A DNA stretch of 64,000 bases from Verticillium longisporum (GCA_019188255.1 JAETXT010000005.1:4712001-4776000), one strand, 5' to 3'; shown: positions 23,718 through 37,300, counted from the first letter of the stretch. The notes: generated by a model from the letters alone, not told the origin. Translations and numbers: made by a program.

Positions 23718-25053
23718 ATGACTTCATCCAAGCCCAACGGTCTCAAGACCGACCATGCAGATGTCCGATTCATTTCCTCCTCCTACGGCGGCACCGACCC
23801 GCACCAGTCTGCCATTCAGTTGATCTTGGCTGTGCGACCTGAGTGGGCTTCGGACGATTCCAAAATCGAGTTCGCCCGCTTTACGGACGGCATCACAAAT
23901 ACGCTGCTGAAGGCGGTCAACAAGAAAGAAGGCTGGACAAAAGAGCAAGTCGATGCTGAGGCTATTCTGCTGCGTGCCTACGGGTCAGGCACTGCTGTCC
24001 TCATCGACCGCGAGCGCGAGGCCCAGAACCACGAACTGCTGTGGAAGCATGGCCTCGCTCCTGAGCTCCTGGCGCGCTTCAACAACGGCATGCTGTACCG
24101 CTACATCAAGGGCAGCGTCACGTCCCCTGACGATCTGCGCAAGCCTGATATCTACTGTGCTGTAGCGGGACGACTGGCCGAGTGGCACGCCACCGTACCT
24201 TGCATCCAGCAAGCCAAGCCCGCCTCCAACGGCGCGTCCCATCAGCATGGCTAGGGCAACGGCACCAGTTACGGTAACGGCGCAGGTCACAAGGACCGTC
24301 AAAGCGTCATAGACAATGTCGCCCCTGGTAAACTTACCCCCAATCTTTGGACCGTCATGCAGATGTGGATCTTTGCTCTGCCCGACACGACTGCCGAGCA
24401 AAAGCAAGGCAACGCACGCTTCAGGTGGAGCTAGATAGCCTAGTTGAACAGCTTAGCCAGCGTCCCGGACTGGGCGTCAACGGGGTAAGCTCAAACTCCA
24501 TGTCGATGCGTGATCGCTCTGTAACTGAACCGTGCTCGTCTAGCTCGTCTTTGCTCACTGTGACCTCCTGAGCGGCAATGTGATCATTCTGCCCGGCCAG
24601 CCTGGCGATGTCGAGGGCGCAAAGTCGGTCACCTTCATCGACTACGAATACGCAACGCCCTCCCCGGCCGCGTTTGACCTTGCGAACCATTTTGCCGAGT
24701 GGGGCGGTTTCGACTGCGACTGGAGCGTCATGCCGACTCGCGCACAGCGCCAGACTTTCATCACCAAGTACATCGAGAGCTACTTCGCCTCCCAGCAGGG
24801 CGAGTTCGACCGTGTGGCCGAGGTCACGATGCTGATGGATGAGGTCGACCTCTTCCGCGGCGTTCCCGGTCTGTACTGGGGCATCTGGGCCTTGATCCAG
24901 GCCACCATCTCCGACATTGACTTTGATTACGCCTCCTACGCCGAGACGCGTCTGTCCGAGTACTGGGCTTGGAAGGCCGAGTCTGACGGCAGCAGGGCTG
25001 CCGCAGGTGCGGACAAGCCTCTGCGCGAGAAGCGGTGGGAGCAGAGCGAGTAG
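23718..25053 (+). CDS. Ethanolamine kinase, with in-frame stop and frame slip
   Basis: Two exons: 23718-24484 and 24544-25053, with donor GTAAGC and acceptor TAG. The kinase phosphorylates ethanolamine, the first step of the Kennedy route to phosphatidylethanolamine. Visible motifs are FARFTDGITNTLLKA (nucleotide loop), the Brenner-type loop HCDLLSGNVI completed across the splice junction, and FIDYEYATPSPAAFDLANHF with the metal-binding D. Length (about 425 residues) is normal. Two breaks occur in exon 1. A TAG at 24252-24254 sits in a low-complexity linker whose frame continues unchanged on both sides. One A is missing in AAAA at 24400-24403, needed to join ALPDTTAEQK to TLQVELDSLVEQL. A 60-nt intron ending at that TAG is conceivable but would remove the conserved WHA-x-VP context. 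Ethanolamine rather than choline specificity is inferred from overall resemblance. Confidence 0.8.
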
Positions 25054-28000
25054 CCAGATTGCCCTTCTCTAGCCTCTCAGGTAGAGAATACCTCATCTGG
25101 ATGGTGATGAGGCGCGTTTCTGAGCCTGGCTGATTTTCGATTCGACTTGTTCACAAGGGGAAGGCAAAGGAGTTCCGGCACGAATTTTCTGGACATACCA
25201 CCTCAACTGCGTCACAGAAAGAAATGGTTGGATGGGAGCGAAGCATGATATATCCACACGGGCCGGCGTCATTCAACATGAGCTCAGTAGAAGGGGGAAA
25301 GAGCTCCGGGGCGTTGCATTATTTTTTTCTCCCATTCGTTCAGTCAAAAAGAGCGAGTCCCTCGTACATAATACCTACAACACAATGTTATTCCAAGTCA
25401 CTTGCTTGGACATTTGCATCAAACGCGCACTACCTTACCGAGCTTGACGCTGGGCGGGGCGGCGGGTGACTGCCGCAAGACCATGCACACACCTGAAGGA
25501 AGTGCACCTTTGAAATCGAGGGGATGCGGGATCGGCGTACCTGACCCGATCTCGGCTCAGTCCAGAACGAGAACGCACTCCTCGGCTGGGGAGCTAAGCA
25601 AGGGACGTGTGCCTTGGGGAGTATCTTCGCCACGACCAAAAGACTGCGCCTGCAGGTGGCCTGCACGCAGGATCTCAGGGGATGTGCCGAAAGTCGGTGG
25701 AGCAAGTTGCAGGTACCATCGACACCCTCTCCCCTAGCATCAAGACGCCATGTGCGCTCGGGGCATCGACCGCCGGTCCGGTGGGAGACATTGGTGAGTG
25801 GTGCGTTGTTGCGCCATGTCCCCTGACTCGAGGATGATACGCTGAGGGTGCTTTCAAGGCCTGACCGATACCCTGGGTTCGATGGTTTGGTACCCCTGCG
25901 ACGCGGATGTATCTGATGAGCATCAACCTGGCGCAGCTGGTCAGCAGATACCGAGCTTGACGAGGCTACATCAAACTGGTGAATGCATCATGAGATGCTT
26001 TACTGCGCAGAAGCAGCCTAACCTAGTGGCTTCGGTGAAGGCCATTACCCCATGCGAACCAATATTGATCGCAAGTGGAAGCCATCAGCCATCGCCCTCC
26101 AAACTCACCGCAAAGTTTCTTCGCAAGGCAGTCATCGTTGCGTAGCTGTGAGAGTGTTCGAAGAGCATGTAGCGACAGGTGACAAAGATCATTGCCTTCA
26201 GCGAGGTCTTCGGACTCCACAGCCACGGCCAGAGGCAAAGGCCTTTACAATGACAAAACTCTTTTACTTTATTGATGGGTTCTGATTACGCTCTCGAACC
26301 TGGGAACAGGCAACGGCACGCATCGTGCAAAGAATGGCTGGGGATGTCCAAAGTCCGCAACTGCTCCTTGCAAAATGAAGCATCAGAAGGCCGAGGCTAG
26401 GCGATTCGCGCAGAGTGCAAGCTGGCAAGATGATGCCTTTCCCTGCCAGGCGACCCATGACATACCGTATCTCCAAACCCGGCCGGCCCGTCCCCCCAGG
26501 TGGTTGCGAATCGTGCGTTCCGCGGTGACTTGCGCGTGTTGTGTTGTTCTACGCGGCCATGTGTACCCGCCAGGGGGGGGGTTCACAGCCACGCCGTTGG
26601 CGCAGCGGGTGACGATCAAATTGTTTTTCGGATATCCTCTGGACGCCGCAAGGGGAACCCTGTAGCCCATGGGCTTCTCGGATCAGCCCCATCGTAAGGT
26701 AGGGGCAGAATTGAAGAGCTCGCGATCGACGCCAGGCAGACGAAACACAATGACGGAATTCGAGGAACCAGAACGTTCTACTCTTTTTTTCCTGCGTCTG
26801 GGTCGGGAAGAGGCGGGGCTTGCAAGGCGGACGCGAACAAGAACAAGCGCAGAGCGATTGAAATGCCCTGGTGAACGGGAGCAGTACTAGCTGGGTAGCT
26901 GCCGGCATTGGTCCTGCGGCCGGCAACGGCTCTGTTCGGCGAAATTTAGGATCAAGTAGACGAGTGTATCCCACCACCCGAGATAAGTCGAAACCCCTGC
27001 TGCATGTGAGGTGTTCCAGTTGGAGCCTTGTGACGGGGCAGCGAAAGCGAGCTGGTGACGAGTGAGGGCCTTCTTTACCTTGCTTGCCAGTGCATTCAAG
27101 AACGAGGACGCGCGATGTCATATTTACCATGGCTTTCTTTTGTTGTCTTCGTTTTGATCAAAGGCTTGTTACCGCCAGAAGGTGCCCATCAGCGGGACCA
27201 TTGCCGACTCGGGTCACCGTCATGGGGTCGCATCCTCGGTAGCTGTTGCTACTGGCGTGAATGCTGTGCATAGAACTCAAGCATCGCCAATAAGCCCGCA
27301 GACCGAGTCAAGGCAAATAGCGGAGGTGGAGGAGGTGGAGGAGGTGAAGGGGTCTTTTTGGGAGGGGGTGCCAGATGTGGTGCTCGGCGCCGAAACGGCC
27401 GACACTGAGAGCCGGAGCAGACCCGCTAAAGTCAGGGCAAAAGCTGTACTGAGTCGGAGCTGGATTAATGGGGCTGGGCTCAGACTGGAGCTGGGAGATG
27501 GAGCTCGAGCTGGAACTGGAGCTGGAGCTAGAGCTGCTGCAAGGAGGCACCTAGGCACATGAAGGTACCTGCCTGACATTGCGCAGCGACAGGAGGCCTA
27601 CATGGTAGACATGATCAGGTCCCCCCTCACAAGAGAAGGCCAGGAAAGGGACATTGTTGCGAACGGAGCGGCAGAGGCCAAGGCGCTAGAGGTATCGTGC
27701 TCCAACCGGAGGCCCAAAGACGTTGAATTGGCTGATGTGTCACAGGCGGCAGGCGCACCGGAGCAATGGCGACTAGGAGCAGGAGCAGAGCAGAAAACGA
27801 GGAAAAGCAGGGACCAGCCCCGTGTCGGAGGTTGGATGCGCCCGCCTGGCACAAGCAATGCCCTTGTCCTTCAAGTACCTACCTACCTACCTTACCTTAC
27901 CTAGGTAGGTAGAGTCAACAGGAGGACTTGTTTTTTTCTCTCTTCGACAGCACGCACTGTCGGCCACAACAAGGAGCCGCAGAGTTCAAGGGAAAGGGGC

Positions 28001-29973
28001 GGGCCAGCGGACTTGGAGACCATCGTCCGGCTATACACTTACCCACCTTTCAAGATGAGGCCCGACGCGCTGGGGCAACGAGTGCTGACTTATGAACAAT
28101 CCTTGACCCGATGGGAATAGTCTACCGGCGCACTCGCTGCTCGAGGCCGCCCCCCCCCAACCCCCCCCAAGTAGGGCTGTTCAGCCGGCCCAAGTGGGAA
28201 GGAGCTTAGAGAGCAACAATGGTGCCCATGAATTGTTTCGTCCAGATGTTTCTCCGCCCAGTGCGGCGTTCGGGGGTCAGATTGCAATGAGTACCGAGAC
28301 AACTGGGTCGTGACAGAAAACGGGCTTGGTGCCATGGGCAGCTGTTGGTCCAGGCGCTCCAGGTGGCGGGTCCCCCACCAGTCCCGCGCCATCCGTTAGC
28401 GCACCATTGCCCTGCCGATAACGTGCTTTTTTCCTCAGTGTGTGTGGTACGTGCCAACCTGCCATGAGGTGAGTGCGTGCCAGGGGTCTGTGATAAGATG
28501 CGGAGAAGGGTTGCGCTCGAAAGGAAGACTAAGGCACCTTGGGCGCTTGTCGTAGTGGGAAGCGTACCTGGGAAGCTGGGGAGCGAGCTCGGAAGGTATT
28601 TTCTTGGGTACCAATGAGTACAGAAGCCAAAGAGCGAGAGGGTGAGGAAGAGACAGAGGAGAGAGGGGGGTGTCAGTGATTGGGAGGGGGGCAACATTAC
28701 TGTGCAAGGGTCCCTACCTTCAGGTACACTGCCTTACGTTTGTCCCACTTCAACCCGAGCGAGGCAAGGCGCCTGCCCGTCTTGCCCTTGTAGAAGATTG
28801 AGAGCTTTCATGGTGCCAGGTGGCTGGAAAGCGGCGTGAGGGGGAAACACAATAGAGGAGAGTGGGCAGAGAGTCGACGGGGGTGCAAACAGGGCGCAAA
28901 GTAATCACAAGCTCCACCCCAATCTGCCGACTGCCCCACCTTCCCCGATGACCCCATCGTCCATTCTTCCCTCCTCATGTCAAATGTCAAGGGTCCGTTT
29001 CGTTCGACCTGGGAACCTTGGGACATCAGAAGACTTCATGCTGGTCGCCAGTCTGCGCGCTTTGCATGTCTGCCCGTCCCGTCGACCAGTCAAACATGCG
29101 GCTTGTAGCCATTGACTGTAAGTCGGAGGTACCTAGTTGTACCTGAGCTAAGGTGGGCGGGCCGTACTGAGCGAGCACGGCTTGTCAATCACGGTGCTTG
29201 CTTCCTCGTTCATTCCTTCCTTTGCTTGGCCCGCCATGCGGTCCATCCCATCTTGACATTGCGCTGCCTGTCCTGTGGTAGGAAGGTACAGACGGCTGTT
29301 CTTTCCCCAGCCCAGCAACACTGCTGCTGCTGTACCGTGCCTTTCCCTCTCGCCATAGGTACACGCTCTCGTTGCGGTTCCCCAGTCCCTCATATCCCGT
29401 CCAAGCCCAAACAGGGAGGAGGTGCTGGCGCCGAGCACTCTTGCAATATCAACCATTGCATCTCGTCCTTTGGCCTACTTGCCGCCCACCAGTGCGACCC
29501 TGTTTGCTTGTCTCCTTTGGCCGCTGCGCCTGTCTGCCAGCGTTCGGGACGCCATTTCCCCGACGCGAATCCTCGCGTGGGAACCCTTGTCAGGACCACG
29601 CAGGAACCACCGAGGATACTCATGAGGTAGGTCGCCGCGATCCAAGTCATCATCCTCAATGACCCCACGTCGCCCGACTTTGCTTCTGTTCTCATCTTCA
29701 TCACCATCCTCGCCCCCGCCCTCGCTATCGCCCCTGGCCTCGACCTCGGCCTCGACCTCGACCTCGAGCTTGACCTCCCAAGGCACCTGATATGAGACAC
29801 ACGCACACAATCAGGAGAGAAAGAAAACCCAACCATGCCTCGGGCTACGGCCGCCTTGAGCCATTGATGACCCTACCAGCACGAACCGGCACCCGCTTCC
29901 AGGCATCTGGACAGCAGACAAATAACACAGCAGCAGCAGCAACAACAGCAGCGGCGGCGGCGGCGGCAACGGC
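25054..29973. other. Gene-poor 4.9-kb stretch
   Basis: I find no supportable gene on either strand. The region holds several low-complexity tracts: a GGAGGT purine run at about 27322-27352, GAGCTG-type repeats at about 27476-27540, C runs at about 28150-28169, and a CTCGAC-type tract at about 29730-29775. It also has two copies of the ACCTAGGT motif (27876-27913 and about 29127-29155). The last 300 bases are probably the leader of the next gene and include CAG/CAA/CGG triplets. Nothing resembling an intact transposon is visible. Confidence 0.5.
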
Positions 29974-32900
29974 ATGGCGACTGAGGGGTCTCGTCACACC
30001 GCTCAGCGCCCAGTTGCCCTTGACGATGCCGTTCAGCAGCTCCTCCATCAGCAAGCCGAGATTCAAGCCAAACTCGCAGATCTCCTACCGGCCACCTACC
30101 GTCACAATGTGAAGCTTGAGCTCTCCATGCTCCGACACAAGCTGCGAGCTCTCCATGCCTATGTACATCACCACGGTAAGCACGCCAAAGACCTCGAGAG
30201 AGCCGCCTTAGCCGCATCGTCCACCTTGGTGAGCTTGACCTGACTCGCCTTTTTCCTCACACCAGAGCAACTACCTGTCGCCCCCGTTCTTTGCGAGGCC
30301 GAGGAAGCAAGATCACTGCAGTATCGCTGTGAGTGCATCGAGGCCGCCATTCTGGACCAAGGTACAACCCACTACCCTCACAAATTTCTCCGTTTGCTGC
30401 ACGGTACCGTCTGTGCGACATCGGCTTCACCTACCATTCCCTCCTAACACACTCACCATCTAGGTCTGAACCTCACCAACCCCATGTTCATTGATGCCCT
30501 CAAGCGGCCTGTTGAGCACCTTGCCCCAGTCGGCTATGCCGCTTGGCTCGACCAAAATCTTGCGCGATATGACCCAGTCTTCCGCACCTGGTCCATGAGA
30601 GCCACGGCACCAAGCCCGTCCTCCTTGAGCTTCACATCGTTCAAATGTTGGGATGAGGACTGCCCTCACTACATCTACGGCTTCTCCAGGAAGGACGATC
30701 GGAATGACCACGCCAGAGGGCATGACATGACCAAGCACCGGGACTCGGGGCTCTCCATCGGCGGTCCGGCGTCCTTCCCCTTCTCCGGTCTCCCAGCCGC
30801 CCCCAACCCTTCGACGTATGAGCAACCGGGCAACAGGGCCCAACCGCAAACAATGCAACAGCTCCCTAGGCCGCATCCCGCTCACACGCTACCCCCAATA
30901 GCAACTTCACTACTGCCGAGAGACCGATCCGACTCTCTCAGTACTCGTCCAGGCTCTAGCGACCTTCCGGGGTCAGCAAGGCAAGCAATCTACGCCAATC
31001 TCGACTCCCACTTGCCACCTCTGGCACGAAGTCGGGTTGGCCAACCTCGACTGCAATCTATCGGCGAACTGAAGCTTGACCCGGATGCAGGATCATGCTT
31101 ACAATGCCGAATACTGCATCAGTCTGTAGGTCTCCATGGGCACTGCATTCCGCCGCTTTCACAGGCTCACAATGTCCAGTGCGACGCCGTCGACCCTTGT
31201 TCTCATTGTGCAAAACAACTCCAACAGTCTGGCAATGACGGTTACAAGCTTTTAGGGTGCCATCGCGGCCCCCTCGAGAATGTCTCGGACCTGCTTCTTG
31301 CAGGTAAGTCCTGTTGAATACGCAGTCGCCTTATTCTTCTCACACTTTCCAGCTCCTGCGACGCCAAGGCAGATGCAAACGCCTTTGACCTCGCCTTTCG
31401 CTCAGCGCCGAAATATCAATGACCACCTCGAAAAGACTTACCCGATATCTGCTGCAGCGCTTGTTGACCTCAGAGCAAATCTCGACTTCGATGATGGGTT
31501 TTGGTCAGCGGAGGAGCTGGCCAGCGTGTCGTCACACAACTCTAATCTGGCACACTACTCGAGAGAATTGACAAGCCGACTGCCGCCCATCCTGGCCATA
31601 CTATTTGCTAGCTGGAACACAGACAACACTGCATACAACCTCATGCACTTCTTGAAAGCCACTGGACAACTATCTGCTAGCAGAGAGGCGGAGAAGACGG
31701 CATATCCGGTGCTTTACCGCGCGAAGCTGCTCCTGCGTGAAGCTGTGTTTTGGAACTTGCAACAGCAATCGCCATCTATACACCTGCGTGGTGCCTCCAG
31801 AATCCCGAATCAAATCCCGGAGGACGCTGATTACGATGGCCACTATAAGCTACTGTATGATTGCTTGACGCAGTTCTTGCAGGCCTTCGAATCCGCGGCA
31901 TTACACAAACAGAGGTTTGACTTCAAAACGTCGCTGGCCACGTTTATGTCTGTCTGCCTGTTCAGCGCCATCCGAACCATTTTTGCCGACACACTTACGA
32001 CTCTACCACGTCGCCATGCTTTGCCACAACATGGGTTGAAACAGGAAGTGGCTTTCGCGGGCCTGTCTCAGGTCGACAGCGTTTACAAACTCCTGGTCGT
32101 CAGCTGCAAGTCGATGGGAGCTACACCTTTTGATGACCCAACTGTTCTAGAAATCGAATCGTGCAGCGGCGCCTTTCGGTTACTGGAAACAATCATTCAG
32201 AGACACCAGTGGGCCGCACAAGGTGTCTGGTCTTGCTGTGACTTCCTAGCCCGGCTGGGCAGTGGTGCAGTCGAAGGCAATACCACGTACGTTGGATTTC
32301 TCAAACCCACATCGTGGCCATACAGTGACCGCTTTGCTGTTCCCGTACCGAGTGCGAGGCCCATGGACGAACCCCAGACGCCTTTGTCCAACTCTCGAAG
32401 CGCGGGCGAGCCTTGGAACCCGAGCACCCAAATCTTGCCCGATCGAGATTCATTCATGCCCCAAACTGGTGCCGATCACCTGGTATCGCCTATTGGTTAT
32501 GACCACACCAGCCGGAGACATGCTGCGAATAAGAGCCCCCCCTTCCAACGACAGGGGTCTTCGCGGCCATCAGATCCGCCAGCGCTGCATAGTCGGGCGA
32601 GGGCATCATATCAACGGACACCTCTACGGAGGGTCTACTGCAGCAAATGCAACGAATATCCCGAAGGCTTTAGGGGCGAACATGAGTTGCGAAGGCACAC
32701 CGATGCGAAACATGCCGCCATGGTCAAACGATGGGTCTGTGCAGAGCCTGACGGCTACACATCTCCCGTGCCGAAACCCGTTGTGCCGCTCGCGAAATGC
32801 AAGGCATGCGTTACGCAGAAGAGGTATGGCGCATACTACAACGCGGCGGCGCACCTTCGTCGTGCCCACTTCAACCCTCACAGGGGCGGTAAGGCCAGCG

Positions 32901-33784
32901 GCGACTGGCCACCGATGACAATATTGAAAGACTGGATGAAGGAAATCCGGCAGTCAGTGGATGTACAGGAGGACCAACAAGATGACTCAAGCGGCGACGA
33001 AGGCGAGGGCGAAAGTGATTATAAGCCGCACAATGACTACGACATTCGAAGTCGGGTTGAGTCGCCAACGCACTCCGTCCCGCCGCTGGCTCCGGCACTG
33101 GTGCGGGGGCTGATGCCAGCGCCTCCATCGTCCTTGGAGGTTTTAGAGCCCATGCAGCAGGGCAACACATCCGCCCGGCCTTTTGAGAACAGGACGAGAT
33201 GTTCACACCCCGACTGTGGCAAGGTATTCAAGGACTTGGCGGCACACATGCTCACACACCAAGAGGAACGACCCGAGAAGTGTCCTATTGACACTTGCGA
33301 GTATCACACAAAAGGTTTTGCGCGAAAGTACGACAAGAACCGACATGCTTTGACACACTACAAGGGAACGATGATCTGTCCATTTTGTCCCGGGATCGGT
33401 TCGGCGTATGAAAAGGCTTTCAATCGGGCTGATGTCTTCAAAAGACACCTGACGTCTGTACACAACGTTGAGCAGACACCGCCCAACAGCCGAAAGTTTG
33501 TCGCCAGTGGTCCAGGCCCCAGCGCTACAGTCAAAGAGGGAGCCCGATGCTCCATCTGCCATGCTGAATTTAACACGGCCCAGGATTTCTACGAGCATCT
33601 CGATGACTGCGTACTAAACGTTATCGTGCCGGCGACAACGCCGTCCATGCGCACAGGCTCACCTTTGGCCGAGAATACTGGCACTGCCTCGATGCACGAA
33701 GAGAGAGAATCGGAAATGGAGGACGAACGGAAGCCCCCCGCAACGATGTTGATACCAGAAGGTGTGAATTATGGGGGGCCGTGA
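29974..33784 (+). CDS. Zn2Cys6 plus C2H2 zinc-finger regulator
   Basis: I infer five exons: 29974-30175, 30266-30361, 30464-31125, 31180-31303 and 31353-33784, giving 1171 residues. The N-terminus is helical and His/Gln-rich. The third intron (31126-31179, 54 nt) is in frame and easily overlooked. Removing it brings together CLQCRILHQS and CDAVDPCSHC, which is the C-x2-C-x6-C-x5-C-x2-C spacing of a fungal Zn2Cys6 cluster. The centre is a helical fungal regulatory region (DFDDGFWSAEEL, HFLKATGQLSA). The C-terminal third has C2H2-type fingers: YCSKCNEYPEGF with two H, CSHPDCGKVFKDLAAHMLTH, CPIDTCEYHTKGF, and CPFCPGIG ending in HLTSVH. An acidic patch separates them. It is presumably a nuclear transcription factor; targets are unknown. 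The two different zinc modules in one chain are unusual but occur in Pezizomycotina. Confidence 0.8.
31126..31179 (+). other. Predicted in-frame intron restoring a zinc cluster
   Basis: Donor GTAGGT and acceptor CCAG bound 54 bases, a multiple of three with no stop, so the reading frame passes through it. A possible branch site (GCTCAC) lies near the acceptor. Splicing removes 18 residues between the second and third cysteine of the cluster. Confidence 0.65.
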
Positions 33785-34313
33785 ATTTCGAAGGCGCAGC
33801 CAGTGTAGTAGAGGCGAGAGAGTCACGGAGGGAGGAAGTGCGCAACTTTGATACCACACACCAAGATGTTGTTTACGACTATTCGAGATGGACATGGCCA
33901 TCCATGCTCAGAACAGGAACGTTTGAAGAATTGTGACTGTGATGATCCAAACCAGAGACGTTGCGCATGTTTTCTCGATAGAGTTGTCTGTAATACTCAT
34001 GAAACGGCGTGGCGTGGAAATCACACCCCTCCTCGTCAATTATGGCATAGAGGCAACTACTACTACCTGCGTGTGATATTGTGATGGGACCAAGGAAAAC
34101 TCGAGATGGAGTGATGACAACGAGATGGCCAAGGGACGGAGAAATTTGATCCGCCACTGCCTCGACTTGCTTCCTAGACCTCCTCCTCAATGGCAGCCAC
34201 CTCTCTACCTGACTGAATCCCAGCCTGTTCCAATGCATCACCGCCCCCCCCCCTCCTTATATGGCCTACAGCTGGCCGAGCGACAAAGGGAAAACAAGAG
34301 ATCCGGGTACTTC
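33785..34313. other. 3' region between convergent genes
   Basis: About 530 bases separate the ends of the zinc-finger gene and the methyltransferase gene. Nothing else is supported. Confidence 0.5.
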
Positions 34314-37300
34314 CTACACGTCGACCTTCAGGGGGATGAAGCCCGTGCCGACCTTTGGCTTCCTCGCGTAGCCGTTGAGCATCCTCCAGCCGGCGCCGCA
34401 GAGCCGTCCCTCCTCGACAATGGCCGACACGCCCTCGAGGCACTTGCCGGCCTCGGTCATGACGCTGCCGGCCGTGACCGTGTCGGCGAGGCGCAGCTCG
34501 CCGGCGACCTTTTCCATCTCGCACCGCAGCAGCCAGCGCTCCCAGCTCCAGCCGCCGGCGACGCCCGTCAGGGCCGCCGCGGCGTCGGTGCTGCCCGTCA
34601 CCATGGCCTCCAGCGTGACCGTCTTGCCGCCCGCGGCGGCGGCGCCCGGCAGGGCCGGCAGGGGCTTGCCCCGCGGGCGGCCGCCGATGGGCAGACACAG
34701 CCAGGCGCGGCGCGTCTCCTGGAAGCCGGCGCGCGCGAGGCGCGCGAGCCACATCCTCGTGGGCGCCGGGTCGTAGCCGAGGGTCTTGAGCGTGAAGCCG
34801 AATTCGACGCTCTTGGCGAGGCCCAGCGGGCCTGCGTTCATGAGGTCCGAGTCGAGGAGGGAGAAGTCGAGGTAGCCGCCGGGCTTGAGGACGCGCATGC
34901 ACTCGCGCAGGCACCCTTCCCACTCGTCCTCGCCGTTGCCGCCGACAAACTTGAGGAGCGAGTGCAGCTCGCGCGCCGACACGAGGTCGAACTGGGCGTC
35001 TGCAAAGGGCAGACGCGTCAGGCGCTCGACGGCGACCTGGCGGTGGTTGGGTGGACCGCGAATGTTCGAGTTGGACAGCTGGCGGACGGCCTTTGTGGTG
35101 ACGGTGTAAATCTTGGTGTTGGGGTACTGGAGCGCGCAGTGCCATGCCCAGTCGCACGTGGCCTGGCCACCGAGGTCGAGAATGCGAGCTCGGTCGCGAG
35201 CGACGCCGTCGGGACCCGGCGCCATGCGGGAGAGACGCGCGAGGCGCTTCGCGACGGGCGCGGAGATGAGACGACCACCGTTGAGGTAGCGCGTGGCGGC
35301 CACGTGCCAGTTGGACATGGACGTCTGGCTCATGGCCTCCTGCTCCTTCTCGCGCTTGTGCTTCTCAGGGTCGTCGATGAGAACGTCGTCGCCGCGGGCG
35401 ACGTTGGCGCTCAGTCGCTTCTTGGCTGACTGCGGCATGACGCTCAGTTGATACTTGCCGAGGAGCTGGTTGCGGTGGTACTCGCGGCGGCACACGCGCT
35501 GGGCCTGGAGGGCCTCGAAGCGCGGCAGCTGGTGGACAAAGGCATCGAGGTGGCCTCTCTGGATGATGTAGTCCTGGAAGGCGCGGTAGTAGGCCGATTC
35601 CTGTCGCAATAGCTTGGAGGGAAGCGAGCGCGGTACGTTGGTCAGCGAGACGAGGGTCGAGAACCGAACCGTCTTCTTTCTGGGAAGCTCGGCGGACGCG
35701 GGCCCTGGAGCCTTGACCACCAAGTTGTCAGACTCCTCTGCAGCCTCGGGGATAGTCTCAAGGCCTTGGTCTTGCTCCTCACTGTCCTCTGTGTCCACGT
35801 CAACGGCTTTGAGATAGGCTCGCTGTGCCATGAGCCAGATGCCGGTGCGGTCAAGGTTCGACAGAGCCACCTCTTCCTGCTTGCGAGCGTACTCCGGGTC
35901 GTACGTGGTGACAATCTCGGTCGCGGCTTCGTCGACTCCGGGAGAGACGGGATCAGCAGGAGTAGATGAGCCGGATGCAATGGTGGGAACGACGGGCCTG
36001 GCGGTGGGCATGTCATCCTCCGTGTCATCTTCCGCCACCTCGATGATGCGCTCAACCGGAGAGGATGGGACGGCGATGCTGCGGTAAAACTGCTCTGCCA
36101 TGCTGCTGGCCGCCGCCGGCTGGCGGACCGGGAGACTGGGAAGAGCGGGAACGGGGGGCACCGAGGCGTCCATGTTCCAGGGGCAGCGGTAGAACTGCTC
36201 TGCGGTGGTGGAGGTGGGCGGCACCATGTCCTCGGGGGTTCGGCTGGGCATGTGCCATGTGTTCCTCGTGCGCGGGGAGAGACCAGAGAAGAAACCACCG
36301 GGCGAGGGGATCTCGAGCTTGGAAAGATCAGCCAGAGACCGCCGTTGGGAGCCGGGCGTCATCTCGCCTGAGCGGGGGGCGGACGCTCGGATGTTGGTGA
36401 AGATGCGGAGGTTCTGCTGGCGCATCTCGCGAACAGGCTCCTGGGGGATCTCGAGGACCTGTTCCTGGTGCTCGTGGTGCCCGTCGACGCTGTCGTTATC
36501 TCCCGACAGCGCCTGCAGGGTTGCCAAAGCGCCTGGCTGGAGCTGCACTCCAGACCAGTCTTCGGCCTTGTCACCGTCGTCGTTGCCGATGACGGGGGTA
36601 GGGGGCGCCGACATTTGTGCCAGCTGCTCCGAAGTCAGGCTGCCGTCCAAGCTGCCGTCGAGGGAGGGAGGGGCGGAGATGGTGGGGATCTCCTGGACCT
36701 GGCGGGCTTGCATGAAGGAGAAGACCTCGGGCGACATCTCGACGCGCGTCGGGGGTGTCGGCGGTACGGGGAGATGAGCTTGTTCTTGAGCGAGCGCGCG
36801 GACCTGTCGTCGGTTGTGTTGATGAGCGCCGCGGGGATGACCAAGGGGGCAACGCCTTGCGGGCGGTCATGGCCGTCTGGACCTGGTTGACGGCGTCGGC
36901 GGTGTTCCTTCGGCGGACAGACGACTTCCTCGACGGCATGCGGCGCAGGCGCTGCTCCTCGTCGTCGCTGATGCCGTAGAGATCATCAAACTCGGTGATG
37001 TCTGTCATGACGCTGGCTCGGTTGTTCCACGGGTTCGAGGTGGTCGTCGGGGACAGAGGTTCCTCGACCGAGTCGTTGGAGGGAGATGACGGGAGGATGG
37101 GGGCCGACATGAAGTGAAAGCCCCTAGGCGTGGGGAAGTGGTCGCTCATGGGGAGAGCCAGGCCTCGATCTGGACGTTGGCGGGGGCTGAAGCTTGCGGC
37201 CGTCGCGTTGTCGTTGGTTCTGGCGGTGCTGGAGCTGATGCCATTGCTGGCCGTCCTCGTTCTCCTCCTCGATTATAGTATTAAGCAACCTCCCTGGCCT

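Noticed and set aside
34125..35429. A 434-codon plus-strand frame opposite the methyltransferase
   Set aside because: Same reason: the opposite strand has clear methyltransferase motifs.
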